This document shows, one piece after another, positions 36,178-44,574 of a DNA stretch of 64,000 bases. Location: the NCBI GenBank assembly GCA_038258425.1, contig JBBSPV010000002.1, positions 116,807 to 180,806 of the forward strand, in the 5' to 3' direction. Both the position numbers and the translations under genes were made by a program. The number at the start of each line of letters is the position of its first letter. Positions within the stretch are counted from its first letter, which is position 1. The DNA comes from DATLGB01 sp038258425 (GTDB lineage: Bacteria > Actinomycetota > Thermoleophilia > Solirubrobacterales > Solirubrobacteraceae). The notes under the pieces are model-generated. The model did no database searches. It was given only the letters and a program-made list of their open reading frames with translations, and was not told where the DNA came from.

Positions 36178-37062
36178 GTGTACGACAGGCAGGTCAGACG
36201 CCGCCGGCTCGTCCTCGCGCTCCTCGTGGTGCTCTCTCTCGGCCTGCTGACGGTCTACTTCGGTGAGTCCTCCAGCGGCGGCCTCCACAGCCTCCAGCGC
36301 GGCGCGCTCGGCGTGCTCGGGCCGGTGCAGGAGGGCGCGAGCCGGGCGCTGAAGCCGTTCCGGGACCTGTTCGGCTGGGTCGACGACACGCTCGACGCCA
36401 AGCGGGCGCGCTCGAAGCTCACGCGGTCCAACGCCGAGCTCGAGCGCCAGGTCTCCGACCTGCAGGCGCAGGCGAACGAGAACCGCCAGCTCAAGAAGCT
36501 GCTCGAGATCAACGACACGGGCGGCCTGGACAAGTACGCCCCGGTCCGGGCGCGCGTCACCGTCCGCTCCTCGAGCCTCTTCTACTCCAAGCTCAACATC
36601 GACAAGGGCACGAGCGCCGGCGTGCGCGCCGGCCAGCCCGTCGTCAACGGCTCGGGCCTCGTCGGCCGCGTCTCGGAGGCGACGCGCGGCTATGCGGTGG
36701 TCACGCTCATCACCGACGACGAGTTCGCCGCCGGCGCCCGCACCCTGACCTCCGACCAGGCCGCCACCGTGCAGGCCTCGCCCAACCGGCCCGGCGACAT
36801 GGAGCTCATGCTGCCCCGCAGCCCGGACAAGGTCGCCAAGGGCGAGCGCGTGGTCACGGACGGCTCGGACTCGTCCAAGCTGCGGTCGTACTTCCCGGCC
36901 AACATCCCGATCGGGCGGGTCAGCCGGATCGACTACGGCGACGGCGACCTCGACCGGGTCATCCACGTCAAGCCGGCCGTCGACCTCGGCTCGCTGCAGT
37001 ACGTCGAAGCGCTCACGCGCAACGACGCCGCCTCGGCCGTCGCGTCCACCGGCACGCCGTGA
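36178..37062 (+). CDS. mreC: Rod shape-determining protein MreC
   Basis: A 294-residue protein starting at GTG. One membrane helix (about 11-30), a coiled coil (about 75-110: SKLTRSNAELERQVSDL...) and an extracytoplasmic beta domain follow, as in MreC. It bridges MreB with PBP2. Its TGA overlaps the mreD GTG by 4 bases. Confidence 0.93.
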   Translation: MYDRQVRRRRLVLALLVVLSLGLLTVYFGESSSGGLHSLQRGALGVLGPVQEGASRALKPFRDLFGWVDDTLDAKRARSKLTRSNAELERQVSDLQAQANENRQLKKLLEINDTGGLDKYAPVRARVTVRSSSLFYSKLNIDKGTSAGVRAGQPVVNGSGLVGRVSEATRGYAVVTLITDDEFAAGARTLTSDQAATVQASPNRPGDMELMLPRSPDKVAKGERVVTDGSDSSKLRSYFPANIPIGRVSRIDYGDGDLDRVIHVKPAVDLGSLQYVEALTRNDAASAVASTGTP

Positions 37063-37634
37063 CCGCCTTCACGCCCCAGCTCGTCGTCCGGCTCGCGCTG
37101 ATCGCCGTCGTGGTCGTCGTGCTCCAGGCGACGGCCGTCTCCCAGATCGAGGTGTGGGGCGTGCCCGCCGACCTCACGCCGCTCGCCGTGGCCAGCGTCG
37201 GCCTGCTGCTCGGCGCCCTCCCCGGCGCGGGCTTCGGCTTCGTCGTCGGCCTGCTCGTCGACACGACGCTGCTGCAGACGCTCGGCGTCTCCTCGCTGCT
37301 GCTCGTGGCCGTCGGCTACGGCGCGGGGCGGCTGCGCGAGCTGCGCGACCCGGCCCACGGCCTGACCCCGATGGCGGTGGGAGCGGTCGCCGCGGCGGTC
37401 ACGAGCCTCGGCTACGCGATCCTGCAGTTCCTGCTCGGGGCCGCCGTGCCGCTCTCGGCCCTGCTCGCCCGCGACGTGCTCATGAGCATCGTGCTCGACA
37501 CGCTGCTCGCCCTCCCGGTCTACGCCGCCGCCCGGCGCGCCCTGGTGCCCGTGCTGCCCGACGATCCGCGCCGGCGCCGGCGCCGCGCGCAGACCACGAC
37601 GCTGTCGCCGCTCTCGCGCGCCCGGAGGGCCTAG
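37059..37634 (+). CDS. mreD: Rod shape-determining protein MreD
   Basis: A 191-residue polytopic protein with about five to six helices and a conserved WGVPADLTPLAVASVGLLLG segment, plus a basic C-terminus (RRRRRAQ). It starts at GTG overlapping mreC and ends 6 bases before mrdA, so it belongs to the operon. Confidence 0.9.
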   Translation: MTAFTPQLVVRLALIAVVVVVLQATAVSQIEVWGVPADLTPLAVASVGLLLGALPGAGFGFVVGLLVDTTLLQTLGVSSLLLVAVGYGAGRLRELRDPAHGLTPMAVGAVAAAVTSLGYAILQFLLGAAVPLSALLARDVLMSIVLDTLLALPVYAAARRALVPVLPDDPRRRRRRAQTTTLSPLSRARRA

Positions 37635-37640
37635 CCGCCC

Positions 37641-39803
37641 ATGCCGCCGCAGCTCGACGACCGCCGCCCGACGATCACCCCCCAGCTCGCCCGCCGCGTG
37701 GCGCTGCTCGGCGGCATCGCCTTCGTCCTCTTCGCCGCGCTGTTCTTCCGCCTGTGGTTCCTGCAGGTGCTCTCCGGCGACGACTACGTCTCCCAGGCCG
37801 CGCAGAACCGGGTCCGCAAGATCCGCATCGAGGCGCCCCGCGGCGACGTCGTGGACCGCAACGACCGAACGCTGATCAAGACCCGGCAGGCCGCGGTCGT
37901 CCAGATCCTCCCGAGCGAGCTGCCCCAGGCCGAGCGGACGCTCGCCGCGCAGTACGGCTCGCAGGTGTCGGCCTCCGAGCGCCGGCGGCTCGCGGCCGGC
38001 GACCGGCTCGACCGCCTCGACCGCGAGCGCCGCCGCAGCGGCCGGCGCATCACGCGGATCCAGCGGCGCGAGCGCCACCGGCTGCTGCGGGCCTCGCGCA
38101 AGGCGCAGCGGGTCGCGATCCCGGCCCTCCCCGCCGACCCGAGCGTCAAGCGCCTGTACCGCCGGCTCGGCCGCGTGCTCAACGTGTCGCCGCGCACGAT
38201 CCACAAGCGCGTCGTCCAGCAGGTGGCCCAGACGCCCTACGCGGCGGTGACGGTCAAGACCGACATCGGGCTCGCCGCCTTCAACTACCTCAAGGAGCGC
38301 CAGGAGCGCTTCCCGGGGGTCGAGCCGGAGATCCAGTACCTGCGCGACTACCCGTACAAGGCGATCGGCGCCCACCTGTTCGGGACCCTGCGCGAGATCT
38401 CGCCCCGCGAGCTCAAGCGCAAGCGCTACCGCGGCATCTCGCAGGGGGAGCGGATCGGCGCGGGCGGCATCGAGCAGTCCTACGATCGCTACCTGCGCGG
38501 CCAGGACGGCTACTACCGCCAGGTCGTCGACGCGCTCGGTCAGCCGTGCGACGACCCGGTGCGCTGCGCCGTCCGGCGGGTCAAGCCCCAGCAGGGCCAG
38601 CAGCTCAAGCTCACGCTCGATCTGCGCCTGCAGCGCGCGGGCCAGGCCGCGCTCGCCGGCGCGGTCCCGGCCGGCGCCGGCGGCGGCTTCGTGGCCATGG
38701 ACCCGCGCAACGGCGACATCCTCGGAATGGGCTCCTACCCGAGCTTCGACGCGAACCTCTTCGCCAAACCGATCTCCCAGGAGCGCTACGACCGGCTCAA
38801 CTCCGACGCGGAGGGCAAGCCGCTGCTGGACCGGGCGATCGCCGGCGTCTATCCGACGGGCTCGACGTTCAAGCCCATCACGGCCGTGGCCGCCCTGCAG
38901 AGCGGCCTGGTGACGCCGTCGACGCTCGTCGACGACCCCGGCTCGTTCAAGCTCGGGCCGCAGACGTTCAAGAACGCCGGCGACGCGGTCAACGGCTCGA
39001 TCGACATCGTCAAGGCCCTCGAGGTCTCCTCCGACGTCTTCTTCTACAAGCTCGGCTACCGGATGTACTCCCAGAAGGGCCAGGTGCTGCAGACCTGGGC
39101 GCGCCGGCTCGGCCTGGGCCGCAAGACCGGGGTCGACCTGCCCGGCGAGTTCGCCGGCCTGGTGCCCGACCGCCACTGGCGCGACGGCGCCTTCAACCGC
39201 TACGAGAAGTGCCGCAAGCGGCGCGGGCTCGGCTACCAGTCGCAGGCCGCGCTGTTCGCCTGCGGCGGCGTCGACCGTCCCTACAGCGGCGGCGACAACG
39301 TCCAGCTCGCGGTCGGCCAGGGCGATCTGCAGGCGACCCCGCTGCAGATGGCGACCGCCTACGCCGCGGTGGCCAACGGCGGCCGCGTCGTGGAGCCGCA
39401 CCTCGGCGCCGAGGTCGAGGACGGCCAGGGCCGGCTGCTGCAGCGCCTGCGCTTCCCCACCCGCCGCAAGGTCGACCTCTCCGCCTCGACGCGCGCGACC
39501 ATCCTGCGTGGGCTGCGCCTCGCGGCGAGCGCGCCGGACGGCACCTCCGCCGACGTCTTCAAGGGCGTGCCACTCGAGGTCTACGGCAAGACGGGCACCG
39601 CCGAGCGCGGCAACGGGGACGCCGACCAGTCCTGGTACGTCGCGTACGTGCCGAACAAGTCGCGGCCGATCGTCGTCGCCGTGACGGTCGAGAAGGGCGG
39701 CTTCGGCGCGGAAGCTGCGGCCCCCGCGGCGTGTCGCATCCTCACCAACTGGTTCGATCTGCCAGGCTCGGACTGTTCAGCCGGGTCGAGCACCACGAAC
39801 TGA
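37641..39803 (+). CDS. mrdA: Penicillin-binding protein 2, elongasome transpeptidase
   Basis: A 720-residue class B PBP. Membrane helix at about 18-42, pedestal domain, then transpeptidase with Ser408-x-x-Lys (STFKP), the SSD motif and Lys650-Thr-Gly (YGKTGTAER). It crosslinks peptidoglycan during side-wall growth with RodA. A strongly basic insertion (about 109-158, with 19 Arg) in the pedestal region is unusual. It is followed by rodA with one base between stop and start. Confidence 0.95.
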   Translation: MPPQLDDRRPTITPQLARRVALLGGIAFVLFAALFFRLWFLQVLSGDDYVSQAAQNRVRKIRIEAPRGDVVDRNDRTLIKTRQAAVVQILPSELPQAERTLAAQYGSQVSASERRRLAAGDRLDRLDRERRRSGRRITRIQRRERHRLLRASRKAQRVAIPALPADPSVKRLYRRLGRVLNVSPRTIHKRVVQQVAQTPYAAVTVKTDIGLAAFNYLKERQERFPGVEPEIQYLRDYPYKAIGAHLFGTLREISPRELKRKRYRGISQGERIGAGGIEQSYDRYLRGQDGYYRQVVDALGQPCDDPVRCAVRRVKPQQGQQLKLTLDLRLQRAGQAALAGAVPAGAGGGFVAMDPRNGDILGMGSYPSFDANLFAKPISQERYDRLNSDAEGKPLLDRAIAGVYPTGSTFKPITAVAALQSGLVTPSTLVDDPGSFKLGPQTFKNAGDAVNGSIDIVKALEVSSDVFFYKLGYRMYSQKGQVLQTWARRLGLGRKTGVDLPGEFAGLVPDRHWRDGAFNRYEKCRKRRGLGYQSQAALFACGGVDRPYSGGDNVQLAVGQGDLQATPLQMATAYAAVANGGRVVEPHLGAEVEDGQGRLLQRLRFPTRRKVDLSASTRATILRGLRLAASAPDGTSADVFKGVPLEVYGKTGTAERGNGDADQSWYVAYVPNKSRPIVVAVTVEKGGFGAEAAAPAACRILTNWFDLPGSDCSAGSSTTN

Positions 39804-39804
39804 C

Positions 39805-41001
39805 ATGAGCGTCCACACCCCGATCAAGCCCGCCTCCGAGCCGCCCGCGCCGCTGGTGCCGCGCGGCCTGCGGCTGCGGATCGACCCGCTGCTGACGCTC
39901 GCGGCGGTCGGCCTGCTCGTCTGCTCGGTGTACGCGCTCAACGGCGCGACCGGCGACGACGTGCCGGGCCACCCGAACTACTACGTCTACCGCCAGATCG
40001 CCTTCGGGGGCGTCGGCCTCGTGCTCATGTACGGCGTCTCGAGGCTGGACTACTCCCGCCTGCGCGAGCTGAAGTACCCGCTGTACGGCTTCATGATCTT
40101 CTCCATCGTCGTCGTGTGGCTGCTCGGCACGGCGTCCAAGGGGTCCAAGCGCTGGATCGAGACCCCGCTGTTCAACCTCCAGCCGTCCGAGCTCGGCAAG
40201 GTCCTGCTCGTCGTCTCGCTGGCGGGCTTCCTCGTGGACCGCCTGCGCCGGCCGGGGCGCGACACGACGGTCCGCCTCGTCCTGCTCGCCCTGCTGCCGG
40301 CCATGCTCGTGATGGCCGAGCCCGACCTCGGCTCGGCGCTCGTCTACCTCGCCGCGGTCGTCGCCCTGCTCTTCGTGGCCGGCGTCCCGTGGCGGCACTT
40401 CGCGCTGCTCGGGGCCCTCGGCGGGGTCGCGATCGCGCTCACCCTCGTGGCGCTGCCGGCGGCCGGGGTCGACGTGCTCAAGCCGTACCAGACCGACCGC
40501 CTGACCTCCTTCCTGCATCCGTCCGACGTGGCGGGCAAGGAGGGCTACCAGCAGCAGCAGTCCAAGATCGCCATCGGCTCGGGCGAGAAGACGGGCCGTG
40601 GCGTGGCGAAGGCCACCCAGACCGGCCTGGACTTCCTGCCGGAGCACCACACCGACTTCATCTACGCGGTGGTCGGCGAGACCTTCGGGTTCGCCGGGGC
40701 CGCGCTCATCCTCTCCCTGTACGCGCTGTTGATCTGGCGCGGGTTGCACATCCTGACCCAGGCGAAGAACCTGTTCGGCGCCCTCCTCGCCGGCGGGTTG
40801 ACCTTGACCTTGTTCTTCCAGATCTTCGTCAACGTCGGGATGACCGTCGGGATCATGCCCATCACCGGCATCCCCGCACCCCTGTTGAGCTACGGCGGTT
40901 CGTCGATGCTCGTCACGTTCCTGGCCCTCGGCCTGCTGCAGTCCGTCCACGCGCAGGCGCGCGAGACGGCGCTGACCAAGTCGAGGGCGCCAGTCCTATG
41001 A
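39805..41001 (+). CDS. rodA: Peptidoglycan glycosyltransferase RodA (SEDS family)
   Basis: A 398-residue polytopic SEDS protein with about ten helices. The family signatures are LFNLQPSELGKVLLV, EPDLGSALVYL, DFIYAVVGETFGFAGA and PLLSYGGSSM. It polymerises lipid II with PBP2, encoded just upstream. It is translationally close to mrdA (one base apart) and ends 12 bases before rng. Confidence 0.95.
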   Translation: MSVHTPIKPASEPPAPLVPRGLRLRIDPLLTLAAVGLLVCSVYALNGATGDDVPGHPNYYVYRQIAFGGVGLVLMYGVSRLDYSRLRELKYPLYGFMIFSIVVVWLLGTASKGSKRWIETPLFNLQPSELGKVLLVVSLAGFLVDRLRRPGRDTTVRLVLLALLPAMLVMAEPDLGSALVYLAAVVALLFVAGVPWRHFALLGALGGVAIALTLVALPAAGVDVLKPYQTDRLTSFLHPSDVAGKEGYQQQQSKIAIGSGEKTGRGVAKATQTGLDFLPEHHTDFIYAVVGETFGFAGAALILSLYALLIWRGLHILTQAKNLFGALLAGGLTLTLFFQIFVNVGMTVGIMPITGIPAPLLSYGGSSMLVTFLALGLLQSVHAQARETALTKSRAPVL

Positions 41002-41013
41002 GAAGGAATCCCC

Positions 41014-43134
41014 TTGAGAAAGCACGTGCTCGTCACGGTCGACCGGGAGGAGACTCGCGTCGCCATCCTGGAGAACGACAAGGAGGCGCCGACCGGCACC
41101 GGCCGGCGCGGACAGCGGCGGCGCGGCGGGCCTGAGCTCGCCAAGGGCTACCGCTGCGCCGAGGTCTACCTCGAGCGCCGCGGCAACCGCTCCATCGTCG
41201 GCAACATCTACAAGGGCGTCGTCGACAACGTCCTGCCCGGCCTCGAGGCCGCCTTCGTCGACATCGGCCTGGAGAAGAACGGCTTCCTGCACGTCGACGA
41301 GATCGTCCTGCCGGGCGTCGAGCGGGTCCACCGCGGCCGCGCCTCCGCCGGCAAGAAGACGATCTCCGACCTGCTCAAGCCCGGCCAGGAGGTCGTGGTC
41401 CAGGTCGTCAAGGACCCGCTGAAGACCAAGGGCGCGCGGCTGTCCATGGAGGTCACGATCGCCGGGCGCTACATGGTCTACGCGCCGACGGGCGAGGGCG
41501 TCGGCGTCTCACGCCGGCTCGACGACAAGGAGCGCCAGCGGCTGCGCAAGGAGACCGCGAAGCTCGAGCTCGGCGGCGGTGGCGCGATCGTGCGCACGGC
41601 GGCGCACGGGGCCAAGCGGGAGGACTTCGAGCGCGAGCTGCAGTACCTGTTCAAGCTCCACGAGGTCCTCGACAAGCGCGTCGCGGAGACCAAGGCCCCG
41701 AACATGGTCTTCCAGGAGGCCGACCTCTCCGTGCGGGTCGTGCGCGACATCTTCTCCGCGCACTTCGAGCGCGCGGTGGTCGACGACCCCAAGCAGCTGC
41801 AGCGGCTGCAGTCGTTCTTCAGCCGCACCGCGCCCGAGCTCGTCGACCGCGTGGAGCTGTGGGAGTCCGACGAGCCGCTGTTCGAGGCCTACGGCGTCGA
41901 GGAGGTCGTCGAGGGCATGCTCGCCAAGCGGGTCGACCTGCCCTCGGGCGGCTACCTGCTGATCGAGTACGCCGAGGCGTTCACGGTCGTCGACGTCAAC
42001 TCGGGCTCCTTCACCGGTCGCGGCAAGGCCGCGCGCCTCGAGGACACGATCACCAAGACGAACCTCGAGGCGGCCGAGGAGGTCGTCAACCAGCTGCGGC
42101 TGCGCGACATCGGCGGCATCATCGTCATCGACTTCATCGACATGGCCCGGGCGCGCAACCGCGACGCCGTGCTCAAGACGCTGCGCAAGGCGCTCGACGA
42201 GGACCGCACGAAGACCTTCGTGGTCGAGATCTCCCCGCTCGGGCTCGTCGAGATGACCCGCCAGAACGTCACGGAGGGCGTGCGCGAGATCATGAGCCGC
42301 ACCTGCCCGACCTGCGAGGGCGAGGGCGTCATCAAGTCGGAGGAGACCGTCGCCATCGAGGTCGACCGCAAGCTGCGCGAGCTCGCCAAGAACGCGCCCC
42401 AGCCGCCCGAGGGCCCGGAGGCCTACCTCGTCCGGCTCAACCCGCAGGTGACGGCGCAGTTCATCGGCGAGAACGCGCGCATGCTGCACAACCTCGAGGC
42501 CGACACCCGGCGCTTCTACTCCTTCGAGGGCTCCGACGGGCTGCCGCTGGACCACTTCCGGGTGACACTCGAGGGCACGCGCGACGAGGTGCTCGCGGCC
42601 GCCGTGCCGTTCGGCGACGGGGACGAGGTCCACGTCGACATCGTCGAGCCGCACATGTACGAGGTCGACGACGCGGTGGCCAAGATCGACGGCTACATCA
42701 TCTCCGTGCGCGGGGCCGGGCCGTTCGTCGGCCAGAAGCGCCTCGTGCGGATCGAGTCCGCCGGGCGCACCGCCGCCACCGCAGCGCTGATCGACCTCTC
42801 CGAGGCCGAGGAGGCCGGCCTCGTCGCCGCCAAGGAGGCCGAGGCCAAGCGCGGCCGGCGCGGGCGCCGCGGCGGCCGGCCGGCCAAGGCCAAGGCCGCC
42901 GAGGACGAGGCGCCGATCGCGGACGCACCGTCCGCCGAGGCCGAGGACGCGGAGGTCTACGCGGGCACCGGTCCCGCCGGCGTGGCCGAATCCGACGGCG
43001 GCGAGGACGTCCCGACGGGCGCCGAGGATGCCCTAGACTCGACGCCTCGGCGCCGGGGCCGCAGGGGCGGACGGCGCCGTTCGCGCGCGAAGGCCGGGGC
43101 CGACGCCGCCGAAGCGACCGACTCAGACGACTGA
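41014..43134 (+). CDS. rng: Ribonuclease G/E
   Basis: A 706-residue protein starting at TTG with AAGGAA 7 bases upstream. An S1 domain (about 50-130), then the catalytic DNase I-like core with the metal-binding Asp of VVDVNSGSFTG and IVIDFIDMARARN, then the zinc-link CPTCEGEG. The C-terminal tail (after 590) alternates RGRRGGR-type basic blocks with acidic Ala-rich stretches, as in actinobacterial RNase E/G. It processes rRNA and mRNA. Its TGA overlaps the rplU ATG by one base. Confidence 0.95.
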   Translation: MRKHVLVTVDREETRVAILENDKEAPTGTGRRGQRRRGGPELAKGYRCAEVYLERRGNRSIVGNIYKGVVDNVLPGLEAAFVDIGLEKNGFLHVDEIVLPGVERVHRGRASAGKKTISDLLKPGQEVVVQVVKDPLKTKGARLSMEVTIAGRYMVYAPTGEGVGVSRRLDDKERQRLRKETAKLELGGGGAIVRTAAHGAKREDFERELQYLFKLHEVLDKRVAETKAPNMVFQEADLSVRVVRDIFSAHFERAVVDDPKQLQRLQSFFSRTAPELVDRVELWESDEPLFEAYGVEEVVEGMLAKRVDLPSGGYLLIEYAEAFTVVDVNSGSFTGRGKAARLEDTITKTNLEAAEEVVNQLRLRDIGGIIVIDFIDMARARNRDAVLKTLRKALDEDRTKTFVVEISPLGLVEMTRQNVTEGVREIMSRTCPTCEGEGVIKSEETVAIEVDRKLRELAKNAPQPPEGPEAYLVRLNPQVTAQFIGENARMLHNLEADTRRFYSFEGSDGLPLDHFRVTLEGTRDEVLAAAVPFGDGDEVHVDIVEPHMYEVDDAVAKIDGYIISVRGAGPFVGQKRLVRIESAGRTAATAALIDLSEAEEAGLVAAKEAEAKRGRRGRRGGRPAKAKAAEDEAPIADAPSAEAEDAEVYAGTGPAGVAESDGGEDVPTGAEDALDSTPRRRGRRGGRRRSRAKAGADAAEATDSDD

Positions 43135-43460
43135 TGCCCGAGACCCAGACCACCTACGCCGTCATCCGCACCGGGGGCAAGCAGTACCGCGTGACCCCGG
43201 GCGAGGAGCTGCTCGTCGAGCGCCTCGCGGCCGACGTCGACGCGACCGTCGTGCTCGAGCCGCTGCTGCTCGCGGACGGCGGGGACGCGAAGTTCTCCGC
43301 GAAGGACCTCAAGCAGGCGAAGGTCACCGCGACGGTCCTCGCCCACGAGCGCGGGCCCAAGATCCGCATCTTCAAGTACAAGCCGAAGCGCGGCTACAAG
43401 CGCCGCCAGGGGCACCGCCAGGAGCTCACCCGCCTGCGCGTCGAGCCCTTCGGGTCCTAG
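43134..43460 (+). CDS. rplU: 50S ribosomal protein L21
   Basis: A 108-residue protein beginning YAVIRTGGKQYRVTPG after a short Thr/Gln-rich leader and ending in the KPKRGYKRRQGHRQ basic motif. It binds 23S rRNA. It is coupled to rng upstream and is followed by rpmA, the near-universal order. Confidence 0.97.
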   Translation: MPETQTTYAVIRTGGKQYRVTPGEELLVERLAADVDATVVLEPLLLADGGDAKFSAKDLKQAKVTATVLAHERGPKIRIFKYKPKRGYKRRQGHRQELTRLRVEPFGS

Positions 43461-43475
43461 GAGGGACGAGCACCC

Positions 43476-43751
43476 ATGGCACACAAGAAGGGCCTCGGCT
43501 CCAGCCGCAACGGCCGCGACTCCAACGCCCAGTACCTCGGCGTGAAGGTCTTCGCCGGCGAGGTCGTCTCGGGCGGCGAGATCATCGTCCGCCAGCGCGG
43601 GACCCGCTTTCATCCCGGCGCCGGCGTGGGCAAGGGCAAGGACGACACGCTGTTCGTCAAGACGCCCGGCGGCGTCGTGCAGTTCCGCACCGGCCGGGGC
43701 GGCAAGCGCTGGATCTCGGTCGAGCCGGCCGAGTCGACGCCCGCCGCCTGA
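43476..43751 (+). CDS. rpmA: 50S ribosomal protein L27
   Basis: A 91-residue protein starting MAHKKGLGSSRNGRDSNAQ, typical of L27 without the Firmicutes N-terminal cleavage extension. It contacts the peptidyl transferase centre. AGGAGG lies about 8-9 bases upstream, so it has a true Shine-Dalgarno. Confidence 0.97.
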   Translation: MAHKKGLGSSRNGRDSNAQYLGVKVFAGEVVSGGEIIVRQRGTRFHPGAGVGKGKDDTLFVKTPGGVVQFRTGRGGKRWISVEPAESTPAA

Positions 43752-43769
43752 CCGGCAGGGGGGCGCCTT

Positions 43770-44459
43770 CTAGCCGTCCTGCGCCGTCGGGCGCACGAGG
43801 ATCTCGTTGACGTCGACGTGCGCCGGCTGGGAGACGGCGTAGAGGACCGCGCGGGCGACGTCGTCGGCCTCCAGCGCGCCGTCGGGGCGCTCGTCGAAGA
43901 ACGGCGTGTCGACCTTGCCGGGCTCGACCAGCGTGACCCGCACGCCGGTGCCGTTGAAGTCCTGCCGCGCGCTCTCGGCCATGCCGGTCACCGCCCACTT
44001 CGTCGCGGAGTAGAGGCTGCCCGGCAGCGCCCGCCGGCCGGCGACCGACCCAGTCAGCAGCAGGTGGCCGTGGCTGGTCTCGAGCGCATCCATCGTGGCC
44101 CGGATGGTCAGGGCCGCGCCGTAGACGTTGGTGAGCACCATCGCCTTCCACTGCTCGACCTCGCCGCTGCGGAAGCCGCGCGGGCCGCCGAAGCCGGCGT
44201 TGGCGAAGACGACGTCCAGGCGGCCATAGGCGGCGAGCGCGGTGGCGACGAGGGCCTCGACGTCCTCCCACTCCGTCACGTCGCAGCGCACGGCGAGCGC
44301 GCGCTCGTCGCCGCCGAGCTCCGCCGCGAGCTTGCGCAGCGGCGCCTCGGAGCGCGCGGCGAGCACGAGGCGGTGGCCCGCCTCGGCGGCGCGGTGCGCG
44401 GTGGCGGCGCCGATGCCCGTGGACGCGCCGGTGATCAGGAAGACGGGGTCATCGCTCAT
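43770..44459 (-). CDS. Short-chain dehydrogenase/reductase
   Basis: A 229-residue SDR of the classical type: TGASTGIG near residue 10, NAG, catalytic Ser in TGSVAG and YSATK. It is oriented opposite to, and interrupts, the usually contiguous rpmA-obgE order. Substrate unknown. The gap to obgE has nested inverted repeats. Confidence 0.88.
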   Translation of the reverse strand: MSDDPVFLITGASTGIGAATAHRAAEAGHRLVLAARSEAPLRKLAAELGGDERALAVRCDVTEWEDVEALVATALAAYGRLDVVFANAGFGGPRGFRSGEVEQWKAMVLTNVYGAALTIRATMDALETSHGHLLLTGSVAGRRALPGSLYSATKWAVTGMAESARQDFNGTGVRVTLVEPGKVDTPFFDERPDGALEADDVARAVLYAVSQPAHVDVNEILVRPTAQDG

Positions 44460-44475
44460 GTCTCAAGGAGTGCCC

Positions 44476-44519
44476 AGGCAGCGGGTCCGCGACCCGTGAT
44501 CGGCGGTCGCGAACTGCCT
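44476..44519. repeat. Nested dyad between the SDR gene and obgE
   Basis: Outer arms AGGCAG (44476-44481) and CTGCCT (44514-44519) enclose a hairpin CGGGTC-CGC-GACCCG (44482-44496). It lies between two divergent genes, so it is more likely a regulatory site than a terminator. Confidence 0.35.
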
Positions 44520-44574
44520 ACCGGCGACGGGCGGTGCTGTCGCGGAGGCCAGCAGGAGCTCTACCGTCATCGCG

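Noticed and set aside
36933..39401. Very long open frame antisense to mreD and mrdA, and similar long antisense frames elsewhere (for example 1078-4476 plus, 52566-55178 minus)
   Set aside because: They have no recognisable domains and are rich in Arg/Gly/Ala/Asp. They mirror strongly GC-biased third positions of real genes on the other strand or frame.
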